Made by a program: the position numbers and the translations under genes. DNA of 18,107 nucleotides from an uncultured Bacillota bacterium (GTDB lineage Bacteria > Bacillota > Clostridia > Peptostreptococcales > Anaerovoracaceae). Shown piece by piece: positions 7,673 through 15,162 of this stretch; within the stretch, counting starts at the first letter, position 1, and each line of letters begins with the position of its first letter. The notes beneath the pieces are model-generated. The model ran no database searches and had not been told where the DNA came from. It saw only the letters and a program-made list of their open reading frames with translations. The stretch is taken from assembly GCA_902465215.1 (NCBI GenBank), contig CABQMM010000002.1:1-18107 (forward strand), written 5' to 3'.

Positions 7673-7730
7673 TTGACAGAATGCCCTCTAATCTTTTATA
7701 CTGGTAAATATAGATATAGAATGGAGGGAG
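7673..7730 (+). promoter_or_regulatory. Proximal promoter (P2) and ribosome binding site of carD
   Basis: TTGACA (7673-7678, full consensus) and TATACT (7697-7702, 5 of 6) with an 18-nt spacer. GGAGGGAG at 7723-7730 is six bases before the ATG at 7737. A nearer ATG at 7732 is in another frame and gives no protein. Confidence 0.7.
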
Positions 7731-7736
7731 TATGTC

Positions 7737-8210
7737 ATGTTTTCGGTCGGTGATAAAATTGTTTACCCGATGCAGGGTGCAGGAGTGATACAGAAAATCG
7801 AAGAGAAGCGGATTCTTGGTGAGACAAAAAAGTATTACATTCTGAAGCTGCCGGGCAATGACATCAACATCATGATACCCGTTGATTCCAGTGAGAGTAT
7901 CGGAATCAGAAGGGTTTCAGACCGGGAAACCATGGAACACGTGCTGCAAATGCTGCACGAGGACAGTACGCCGATGGATAGTAACTGGAACCGCCGCTAT
8001 CGCGAAAATATGGACAAGCTGAAAAGCGGAGATATTGAGCAGGTGGCAGAGGTTGTACGAAATCTCATCAGAAATGACAGAGAAAAGAAACTGTCGACGG
8101 GAGAAAGAAAACTTTTGACCGGAGCGAAACGAATTCTCATCAGTGAACTGATTTTGGCGATGGGAATTGAGGCGCAGAAGGCGGAAAACATGGTGGAAGA
8201 GGCAATTTAG
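7737..8210 (+). CDS. CarD/CdnL-family RNA polymerase-binding transcription regulator
   Basis: A 157-residue protein of the CarD family, which binds the RNA polymerase beta subunit and stabilises open complexes at housekeeping and rRNA promoters. The N-terminal RNAP-interaction (Tudor-like) domain, about residues 1-60, shows FSVGDKIVYPMQGAGVI, the family hallmark, and is related to the RID of Mfd. The helical C-terminal domain (about 65-157) carries the conserved tryptophan in SNWNRRYRENM and a basic stretch ending LISELILAMG. It is the first gene of the long rightward cluster. In clostridia, CarD-family genes often sit beside the PIN/TRAM gene, as here. Confidence 0.9.
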   Translation: MFSVGDKIVYPMQGAGVIQKIEEKRILGETKKYYILKLPGNDINIMIPVDSSESIGIRRVSDRETMEHVLQMLHEDSTPMDSNWNRRYRENMDKLKSGDIEQVAEVVRNLIRNDREKKLSTGERKLLTGAKRILISELILAMGIEAQKAENMVEEAI

Positions 8211-8218
8211 CAGACAGA

Positions 8219-8242
8219 CGCTTTCATGGAGAACCGAAAGCG
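8219..8242 (+). other. Small hairpin in the carD-yacL gap
   Basis: CGCTTTC (8219-8225) and GAAAGCG (8236-8242) form a perfect seven-pair stem with a ten-base loop containing ATGGAG. No T-run follows, so it is not an intrinsic terminator. The remaining 8243-8330 stretch shows no convincing promoter and ends with the yacL ribosome binding site. It may affect mRNA processing or stability; this is speculative. Confidence 0.4.
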
Positions 8243-8330
8243 GCAAGTATTAAGCTCGCACAATATTGGGCTCAAGAACGCTGCGGCGGTACATTATATC
8301 TGTAAATATGAGAGAAAGGAGGAAAAGGAA

Positions 8331-9464
8331 ATGTTTCGGAGACTTTTCAGAGGCTTATTCACACTCTTGGGAGCCCTTGTAGGATACGAATTTTTTGTGC
8401 TGTGCCGATACCTGATGATTCAGACCGATAGCACGGGGCAAAATTTTGCGCTGACATCGACAGAAGAAACTTGGTTTGCGGCGTTTTTCGTTATTATTTT
8501 TGGAATTATTTTTTATCGTATCGCGCCGGTTCTTACCAGACAAAGCCGAAAGGTTGCAGACAATATCGGAAACGATTTGCAAAGCGTAGCGCCCAACGAT
8601 TTAGTCGGCGGTACGGTGGGACTGATTATCGGACTGATTATTGCGTTTTTATTAACACAGATTTATCAGACCGTTATCAGCCAGAAATCGCTCTATCTGA
8701 CAATCACAATTTCCATATACACATTGCTCGGATTTTTGGGAGCGGTTGTTGGAAGTAAAAAGATTTCCGAGCTGATTGCAATGACGATGGGCCGCAAAAA
8801 TGTGGTGCAGGCAAAGGCGACAGAAGAAAACGGATACGGTTATAACGCCAAGGATAAAAAGAGTGCCCGCGTTCCGAAGATTTTAGATACGAGTGTGATT
8901 ATCGACGGAAGAATCTTGGAGATTATGAAAACCGGATTTTTAGAAGGACCGATTGTGATTCCTGAATTCGTTTTAGTTGAGCTCAGGCACATTGCCGACT
9001 CGTCAGACGGGCTCAAGAGAAACAGAGGACGCAGAGGACTGGATATTTTGAATAAAATTCAGACGGAATACGGAATTGAAATTTACAATACAGATTCTGA
9101 AAAGGCATTGAAGGAAATTCCGGAAGTTGATGTAAAGCTGCTGAAACTGGCGCAGATTATGAAGGGAAAGGTTGTGACCAACGACTTTAACCTCAATAAG
9201 GTTGCTGTGATTAAAGGCGTAGCAGTGCTGAATATCAATGAGCTGGCGAATGCACTCAAGCCGATGGTAATTCCGGGAGAATCGATGACAGTGACTCTGA
9301 TTAAACAGGGTAAGGACAGAAGTCAGGCAATCGCATATCTGGATGACGGAACGATGATTGTAGTTGAAGATGGACGCCGCTTAATCGGGCAAACGGTTGA
9401 AATCGTGGTGACCAGCGTACTGCAGACAGCGGCAGGACGAATGATATTCGGAAAAACGAAGTAA
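8331..9464 (+). CDS. yacL: Membrane-anchored PIN/TRAM domain protein (YacL family)
   Basis: A 377-residue protein. The N-terminal part has about four hydrophobic helices (roughly 8-30, 47-66, 92-112, 122-141). A PIN nuclease-like domain (about 184-300) has acidic residues at the expected places: Asp186 in [10 protein letters not shown], Glu214/Glu217 in [10 protein letters not shown], Asp267, and Asp285 in TNDFN. A TRAM RNA-binding domain follows (about 310-375). It is probably a membrane-tethered ribonuclease, but its physiological role is poorly defined. The ATG at 8331 follows a strong AAAGGAGG; an in-frame ATG at 8226 lies in a hairpin loop and adds a non-family leader. The position before ispD matches Bacillus. 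Confidence 0.92.
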   Translation: MFRRLFRGLFTLLGALVGYEFFVLCRYLMIQTDSTGQNFALTSTEETWFAAFFVIIFGIIFYRIAPVLTRQSRKVADNIGNDLQSVAPNDLVGGTVGLIIGLIIAFLLTQIYQTVISQKSLYLTITISIYTLLGFLGAVVGSKKISELIAMTMGRKNVVQAKATEENGYGYNAKDKKSARVPKILDTSVIIDGRILEIMKTGFLEGPIVIPEFVLVELRHIADSSDGLKRNRGRRGLDILNKIQTEYGIEIYNTDSEKALKEIPEVDVKLLKLAQIMKGKVVTNDFNLNKVAVIKGVAVLNINELANALKPMVIPGESMTVTLIKQGKDRSQAIAYLDDGTMIVVEDGRRLIGQTVEIVVTSVLQTAAGRMIFGKTK

Positions 9465-9465
9465 A

Positions 9466-10668
9466 ATGTATAAAGAAAATAAAGTAATTGCAATTATAGC
9501 GGCTGCCGGGCGTGGAACGCGGCTCGGCAGCGAATTGCCGAAGCAATTTTTGAAGATTGATGGGGAGACGATACTGGAAAAGAGCATAAAAGCTTTTCAG
9601 GAAAATCCGCAGATAGACGAAATTATCGTTGTGACAGATGCGGAATTTACGGAGCTTGCCGAAGCTCTGTGCCGCCCGTTTTCAAAAGTCGCAAGGGTTG
9701 TTCCGGGAGGTTGCGAACGGCAAGATTCCGTGCGCGCGGGACTTGACTGCATAGACAACTTTCCGGATGGCGAAGATGAGGATGCGATTGTGCTGATTCA
9801 TGATGCCGCAAGACCGTTTGCAAGCAGGCGCGTGATTGACGCTGTGACGGCCGCTGCGGCGCAGAACGGCGCTGCGATTCCGGCAGTTCCGCTGAAAGAT
9901 ACGGTCAGACAGGTGACACTTCCTGAAGGGTGCAGCGATATACGACAGGCTTTTTCGGAAAGCTTGGATTTAACGGAATCGGTTACACTGCAGCGAGGAA
10001 GTTTGTGCAGCGTGCAGACACCGCAGGGATTTTCTGCGGAAATTTTGCGCAGAGCATATAAAAAAGCTTATGAGGACGGTTTTTTAGGGACCGATGATGC
10101 GTCAATTGTCGAAAGGCTGGGTATAAGTATTACCATAGTCGAAGGCGATTACGCGAACTATAAGATTACGACGAAGGAGGACCTGAAGACGGAGATGCGG
10201 ATTGGTTCGGGCTATGATGTGCACAGGCTGGTCGAGGACAGACCGCTTTTTCTTTGCGGGGTAGAAATACCGCATGACAGAGGCCTGCTTGGACATTCGG
10301 ATGCGGATGTGGCGCTCCACGCTTTGATGGACGCTTTGCTGGGAGCTGCCGCTTTGGGTGACATCGGAAAACATTTTCCGGATACGGACGAGAGATATAA
10401 AGGAATCAGCAGCCTGCAGCTTTTGGAAGAAGTCAGGGAAATGCTGGAGAAGGAAGGATTTTTCCTCGGAAATGCCGACATTACGATAATCGCGCAGAAA
10501 CCGAGGATTGCTTCCTATATTCCGCAGATGCGAAAGACGATTGCGGAAACTTTGAAGGTAGAAGAGAATAAGATAAACATAAAAGGCACGACGACCGAAA
10601 AACTCGGATTCGTCGGACGTGAAGAGGGAATTGCCGCAGAGGCGGTTTGCGTACTATATAGAAATTAA
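9466..10668 (+). CDS. ispDF: Bifunctional IspD-IspF: 2-C-methyl-D-erythritol 4-phosphate cytidylyltransferase / MECDP synthase
   Basis: A 400-residue fusion of two enzymes of the MEP isoprenoid pathway. Residues 1-243 are IspD, which joins CTP to methylerythritol 4-phosphate ([16 protein letters not shown]-binding loop; [17 protein letters not shown]). Residues 244-400 are IspF, which cyclises CDP-ME 2-phosphate (GSGYDVHRL and [21 protein letters not shown], with metal ligands Asp and His; [11 protein letters not shown]). IspE, the intervening enzyme, is not in the window. IspD appears to hold an insertion of roughly 15 residues after KDTVRQV. ATG at 10195 (Met244) is preceded by AAGGAGG at 10174-10180, so some free IspF might be made. 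The start is one base after the yacL stop with a weak ribosome binding site, suggesting translational coupling. Confidence 0.93.
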   Translation: MYKENKVIAIIAAAGRGTRLGSELPKQFLKIDGETILEKSIKAFQENPQIDEIIVVTDAEFTELAEALCRPFSKVARVVPGGCERQDSVRAGLDCIDNFPDGEDEDAIVLIHDAARPFASRRVIDAVTAAAAQNGAAIPAVPLKDTVRQVTLPEGCSDIRQAFSESLDLTESVTLQRGSLCSVQTPQGFSAEILRRAYKKAYEDGFLGTDDASIVERLGISITIVEGDYANYKITTKEDLKTEMRIGSGYDVHRLVEDRPLFLCGVEIPHDRGLLGHSDADVALHALMDALLGAAALGDIGKHFPDTDERYKGISSLQLLEEVREMLEKEGFFLGNADITIIAQKPRIASYIPQMRKTIAETLKVEENKINIKGTTTEKLGFVGREEGIAAEAVCVLYRN

Positions 10669-10688
10669 AATACAGAGGTGACACGAAA

Positions 10689-12449
10689 ATGAAATTATCA
10701 CAGATGCACTTCCGCACACTCAGAGAAGTGCCTAACGAAGCAGAAATACCGAGCCATATTCTTTTGCTCCGCGCCGGTATGATTAAAAAAACGGTTGCAG
10801 GCATATACAGCTATATGCCGATGGGCTGGCGTTCAATCCGCAAAATCGAGCAGATTGTAAGAGAAGAAATGGATGCACAGGGGGCAGAGGAAATGTACTC
10901 ACAGATCCTTCAGCCGGGAGAGCTTTGGCAGGAATCAGGCAGATGGGGCGCTTACGGACCGGAGATGTTTCGTTTGAAAGACAGAGGCGGAAGAGATTTT
11001 TGCCTCGGACCTACAGCAGAGGAGGTTTTTACGGATGTCGTAAAGAATGATATTTCCTCTTACAGACAGCTTCCGAGAATGCTCTATCAGTTCACGGATA
11101 AATTCAGAGATGAAGCCCGTCCGAGATTCGGCATGATGCGTTCCCGCGTTTTCATCATGAAGGACAATTATTCCTTTGATAAGGACCCGGAAGGACTGGA
11201 TGTAAGCTATAATAAGATGTTTGAAGCTTATACGAATTCTTTCCTGCGCTGCGGGCTGAATTTCCGTCCGGTAGAAGCGGATACAGGTGCTATCGGCGGC
11301 TCCAACTCACACGAATTTACGGCACTTTGTGAATACGGCGAATCAGAAATCGTATACTGTGACTGCTGCGATTTGGCGGCGACTGTAGAAAAGGCTTCCT
11401 GTGTGGACGCTGCGCCTCAGGACGATGTGGAAATGCTGCCTCTGGAAAAAGTGCATACACCGGGAACCAAAACCATCGACGAGGTGGCGGATTTCCTGAA
11501 ACTCGACAAGAAACAGACAATAAAAGCATTGCTTTTCGTTACCTATGACGAGGATGGAAAGGAAAACGGCTATGTGGCTGCTTTCATCCGTGGAGACAGG
11601 GAATTGAACATGACGAAGCTGGTGAATGCTTTGAATATAACGGAGTATTCGATTGAATTTGCAGACGAAGAAAAGATGTCCAAGGCAACCGGTTGCGTTG
11701 GCGGATTTACCGGCCCAATGCGCCTGCACGACTGCAAAATCGTTGTAGACAGCGAGCTTCCGGGTCTGAAAAATTTATGTGCCGGAGCGTGTGAAACGGA
11801 TCATCACTATATCAATATGAACTACGGCCGTGATTATGAGGGAGACCTTGTTGTTGACCTTAAGACTTTGAAGGAAGGCGACGAATGCCCGATTTGCGGA
11901 GCGCCGGTGCGTCACGCAAGAGGCGTGGAAGTCGGACAGATTTTCAAGCTCGGAACGAAGTATTCGGAACCGATGAAGGCTTACTATAAAGACGAAAACC
12001 AGCAGGATAAACCGATTTGGATGGGGTGTTACGGAATCGGTGTTTCCCGTACCTTCCAGGCAATTATCGATATGCCGGAAAATCACGATGACAATGGTAT
12101 TATCTGGCCGATGTCGGTAGCTCCGTATCATGTGATTATCACAGAAGTAAAGCCGGGAGATGAGCAGCAGGATGCAGTCAGCCAGAAAATTTATGACGAA
12201 CTTTTGAAGGCAGGCGTCGAAGTTTTATGGGATGACAGAGACGAACGCCCGGGCGTAAAGTTCAAAGATGCTGACTTAATCGGAATTCCGGTTCGCATTA
12301 CGGTCGGAAAACGTGCAGGCGAAGGCGTTGTAGAATACAAGCTCAGACGCGATACGGACAGAAGCGAAAAAAGCGTAGAAGAAGCGATTGAAGACGCGAT
12401 TGCAATTGTGAATGCAGAAAAAACCGGAAGAAATTTCATGGTTAAATAA
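10689..12449 (+). CDS. proS: Prolyl-tRNA synthetase, bacterial type with editing domain
   Basis: A 586-residue class II synthetase that charges tRNA-Pro. The catalytic core shows motif 2 (RPRFGMMRSRVFIMKD) and motif 3 (GIGVSRTFQAI). The INS editing domain (about 225-385), which hydrolyses Ala-tRNA-Pro, is present between motifs 2 and 3 (TIKALLFVTY; GGFTGPMRLHD). The C-terminal anticodon-binding domain includes VLWDDRDERPGVKFKDADLIG. Two CxxC-like clusters (YCDCC and CPIC) could bind metal. The ribosome binding site GAGGTGA precedes the ATG at 10689, 20 nt after ispDF. That gap is too short for a T-box leader. In Bacillus this slot in the cluster holds gltX; proS here follows the clostridial pattern. 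Confidence 0.96.
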   Translation: MKLSQMHFRTLREVPNEAEIPSHILLLRAGMIKKTVAGIYSYMPMGWRSIRKIEQIVREEMDAQGAEEMYSQILQPGELWQESGRWGAYGPEMFRLKDRGGRDFCLGPTAEEVFTDVVKNDISSYRQLPRMLYQFTDKFRDEARPRFGMMRSRVFIMKDNYSFDKDPEGLDVSYNKMFEAYTNSFLRCGLNFRPVEADTGAIGGSNSHEFTALCEYGESEIVYCDCCDLAATVEKASCVDAAPQDDVEMLPLEKVHTPGTKTIDEVADFLKLDKKQTIKALLFVTYDEDGKENGYVAAFIRGDRELNMTKLVNALNITEYSIEFADEEKMSKATGCVGGFTGPMRLHDCKIVVDSELPGLKNLCAGACETDHHYINMNYGRDYEGDLVVDLKTLKEGDECPICGAPVRHARGVEVGQIFKLGTKYSEPMKAYYKDENQQDKPIWMGCYGIGVSRTFQAIIDMPENHDDNGIIWPMSVAPYHVIITEVKPGDEQQDAVSQKIYDELLKAGVEVLWDDRDERPGVKFKDADLIGIPVRITVGKRAGEGVVEYKLRRDTDRSEKSVEEAIEDAIAIVNAEKTGRNFMVK

Positions 12450-12484
12450 ATACAGGCAGAGATTATATAAGGAGTAATGGCAAA

Positions 12485-12967
12485 ATGAAAAAATTTGTAA
12501 TTGAGATGATGAACGGCGATGTGATGAAGGGAGAACTCTACCCGGAAATCGCGCCGATTACGGTAGAAAATTTTGAAAATTTAGTAAAGGATCATTTCTA
12601 TGATCACCTGACTTTCCACAGGGTTATTCCCGGCTTTATGATTCAGGGCGGATGCCCGCTCGGAAACGGAACAGGCGGTCCGGGATATTCCATTAAAGGC
12701 GAATTCGCTGCAAACGGCGTAAAGAACGACCTGAAGCACACGAGAGGCGTGCTTTCGATGGCAAGAGCAATGGACCCGAATTCCGCAGGTTCACAGTTCT
12801 TCGTTATGGTTGCGGACGCTCCGCACCTTGACGGTCAGTACGCGGCATTTGGTAAAGTTACAGAAGGCATGGAAGCTGCCGACAAAATTGTAAATGCAAA
12901 GAGAAACTGGAGTGATTGTCCACTTGATAAGCAAGAAATTAAGACAATAACGATAGTGGAGGAATAA
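12485..12967 (+). CDS. Cyclophilin-type peptidyl-prolyl cis-trans isomerase
   Basis: A 160-residue cytoplasmic cyclophilin (no signal peptide), which speeds cis-trans isomerisation of X-Pro bonds. Catalytic and binding residues are in FHRVIPGFMIQGG (Arg46, Phe51, Gln54) and NSAGSQFFVM; the family KGEF and AAFGKVTEGM segments are present. The ribosome binding site AAGGAG at 12469-12474 is ten bases before the ATG. It lies 35 nt after proS and six bases before cysE, so it is probably co-transcribed. It has no obvious functional tie to either neighbour. Confidence 0.94.
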   Translation: MKKFVIEMMNGDVMKGELYPEIAPITVENFENLVKDHFYDHLTFHRVIPGFMIQGGCPLGNGTGGPGYSIKGEFAANGVKNDLKHTRGVLSMARAMDPNSAGSQFFVMVADAPHLDGQYAAFGKVTEGMEAADKIVNAKRNWSDCPLDKQEIKTITIVEE

Positions 12968-12973
12968 AAAACA

Positions 12974-13735
12974 ATGGCCTTTTTTAGAGAAGTCGGCGAA
13001 GACATCAGAAATATAGTTGAAAAGGACCCTGCAGCGCGCAACGGGCTGGAGGTTCTGATTTGCTATCCGGGAATCTGGGCCCTATATGGCACAGACCGGC
13101 GCAATTGGCTGTACAAACATCACTGCCCATTCCTGGCGAGAGTGATATCGCAGCTAACCAGATTTTTTACGGGAATTGAAATTCATCCGGGTGCCAAGAT
13201 AGGAAGAAGATGCTTTATCGACCACGGCATGGCTGTCATAATAGGCGAGACTGCCGAAGTCGGCGATGATGTTACGATTTATCAGGGAGTAACGCTTGGA
13301 GGTACCGGAAAAGATACGGGGAAAAGACATCCGACCATCGGAAACCGCGTCGTGGTAAGTTCCGGTGCGAAGGTGCTGGGGCCGTTTAAAGTCGGTGACG
13401 ATGTAAAAATCGGTGCAGGCTCGGTTGTTTTGAAAGAGGTACCTCCTAACTGCACGGTTGTCGGCATACCGGGAACCATCGTCAAGAGAAACGGAATGAG
13501 CACAACGCAGGATCTCAACCAGGTTGATTTACCGGATCCGATTGCTGTGGAAATCGAATGTCTGCGTAAACGTGTCATGGAACTCGAAAAAATCCTGCAG
13601 ACGGAACACAAGATTGAAGCCGGCTGTATTGACTGTGCAGGCTCATTAAATTTAGAAGAAACACTGATGAATGTCATTCGTGAAAAAAACGAGAAGAACC
13701 AAGAGAAAGAGGGAAGCGAAGATGAAAATTTATAA
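12974..13735 (+). CDS. cysE: Serine O-acetyltransferase with a locally frame-shifted segment
   Basis: A 253-residue enzyme that makes O-acetylserine from serine and acetyl-CoA for cysteine synthesis. It is the short Gram-positive form. The left-handed beta-helix of hexapeptide repeats is clear (IHPGAKIGRRCFIDHG through VVGIPG); catalytic His84 with Asp83, His119 in GKRHP and Asp18 in KDPA are kept. Residues 39-44 (GTDRRN) deviate strongly from the family, while the next frame over 13087-13104 reads WHRPAQ, close to the usual HRPAHWLY motif, suggesting two compensating indels. The C-terminus adds a charged, coiled-coil-like tail (about 190-253). GGAGGA at 12958-12963 is the ribosome binding site. 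The end overlaps cysS by 14 nt. Confidence 0.93.
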   Translation: MAFFREVGEDIRNIVEKDPAARNGLEVLICYPGIWALYGTDRRNWLYKHHCPFLARVISQLTRFFTGIEIHPGAKIGRRCFIDHGMAVIIGETAEVGDDVTIYQGVTLGGTGKDTGKRHPTIGNRVVVSSGAKVLGPFKVGDDVKIGAGSVVLKEVPPNCTVVGIPGTIVKRNGMSTTQDLNQVDLPDPIAVEIECLRKRVMELEKILQTEHKIEAGCIDCAGSLNLEETLMNVIREKNEKNQEKEGSEDENL

Positions 13736-15137
13736 TACGCTTACAAGAAAAAAAGAGGAGTTCGTGCCGATTGAAGAGGGAAAGGTTAAGATGTATGTCT
13801 GCGGACCGACCGTATACAACTATTTCCACATTGGAAACGCAAGACCTTTCGTTGTTTTTGACACGCTCAGAAAATATCTGGAATACCGCGGTTACAAGGT
13901 GAAATTCGTTCAGAACTTCACCGATGTAGATGACAAGATTATCAACAGAGCAAAGGAAGAAGGCGTAACGGCGCCCGAAATCTCAGAAAAATATATCGAA
14001 GAATACTATAAGGACGCAGCAGCGCTCAATGTAAAGAAGGCGAATGTGCATCCGAAGGTATCGGAAACCATGGACGATATCATCAAATTCGTTCAGGATT
14101 TGATTGACAAGGGATATGCCTATGAATCACAGGGCGATGTATATTACAGAACCCGCAAATTCGACGGCTACGGCAAGCTCTCCGGTAAGAACATCGACGA
14201 GCTTATTCAGGGTGCAAGCGAAAGAACCAGAAGTGCGGACGACATGAAGAAGGAAGATCCACTTGATTTCGCACTTTGGAAAGCCCGCAAGGAAGATTCC
14301 GAAATCGCATGGGAATCACCGTGGGGAATGGGAAGACCGGGCTGGCATATCGAATGTTCCGCGATGGCGAAGAAATACCTCGGCTCGACAATCGATATTC
14401 ACGCAGGCGGCGAAGACCTTCAGTTCCCGCACCACGAAAACGAAATCGCACAGTCCGAAGCGCATAACGGATGTGAATTTTCGCATTACTGGATGCATAA
14501 CGGATATATCAATATCGACGGCACGAAGATGTCGAAGTCGCTCGGAAACTTTAAGACTGTTCGCGATCTGCTTCAGCACTATGACGGCGAAGTTTTGAGA
14601 TTCCTCATTTTGAGCGGTCAGTACAGAGGTCCGATTGACTTTAACTCTGAAATTCTGGAGCAGTCGAGGAATGCGATGACGCGTCTGAGAAACGCAAAGT
14701 CAAACCTCAACCACCTGATTGAAACCGGAAGCGGCAGCATGACGGACGAAGAAAAGGAAAAGCTTGCAGGATATGATAAATACAGACAGGAATTCATCAA
14801 AGCGATGGATGACGACCTGAACACGGCAGACGCCATTTCGGCGGTGTTTGAGCTTGTAACGGCAATCAACACGGCTGTAAAGGATGGAGCAAGCAAAGAA
14901 TTTGCAGAAAAATCGCTGGCAACTCTCATGGAGCTTGCGACTGTACTTGGGCTTCTGCAGCAGGATGTAGAAGAAAAGGTTGAAATCGACGATGAACTTG
15001 CGGCACTTATCGAAGAAAGACAGCAGGCAAGAAAAGAGAAAAACTTCGCAAGAGCCGATGAAATAAGAGATATGCTCAAGGCTCGCGGACTCATCCTCAA
15101 GGACACACCGCAGGGCGTACAGATTATAAAAGAATAA
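13722..15137 (+). CDS. cysS: Cysteinyl-tRNA synthetase
   Basis: A 471-residue class I synthetase that charges tRNA-Cys. Signatures: HIGH-type FHIGNARP (about 35-42), KMSKS (269-273), and the zinc site that recognises cysteine (Cys27 in YVCGPTVYN, Cys212 in WHIECSAM, then His in FPHHENEIAQSE). The length is standard. The ATG at 13722 overlaps the cysE end by 14 nt and follows GAGGGAAG; an in-frame ATG at 13671 would add 17 basic residues lying wholly inside cysE and is rejected. The cysE-cysS pair links cysteine precursor synthesis to cysteine use and is conserved in Bacillota. Confidence 0.97.
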   Translation: MKIYNTLTRKKEEFVPIEEGKVKMYVCGPTVYNYFHIGNARPFVVFDTLRKYLEYRGYKVKFVQNFTDVDDKIINRAKEEGVTAPEISEKYIEEYYKDAAALNVKKANVHPKVSETMDDIIKFVQDLIDKGYAYESQGDVYYRTRKFDGYGKLSGKNIDELIQGASERTRSADDMKKEDPLDFALWKARKEDSEIAWESPWGMGRPGWHIECSAMAKKYLGSTIDIHAGGEDLQFPHHENEIAQSEAHNGCEFSHYWMHNGYINIDGTKMSKSLGNFKTVRDLLQHYDGEVLRFLILSGQYRGPIDFNSEILEQSRNAMTRLRNAKSNLNHLIETGSGSMTDEEKEKLAGYDKYRQEFIKAMDDDLNTADAISAVFELVTAINTAVKDGASKEFAEKSLATLMELATVLGLLQQDVEEKVEIDDELAALIEERQQARKEKNFARADEIRDMLKARGLILKDTPQGVQIIKE

Positions 15138-15162
15138 AAAAGAAAGTTAAGAGGAACACGCA

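Noticed and set aside
10669..10688. T-box riboswitch before proS
   Set aside because: The gap is 20 bases, and no T-box sequence or terminator-antiterminator pair is visible there or before cysE or cysS.
12477..12488. ATGGCAAAATGA before the cyclophilin gene as a leader peptide
   Set aside because: It would encode three residues, overlaps the true start, and nothing suggests attenuation.
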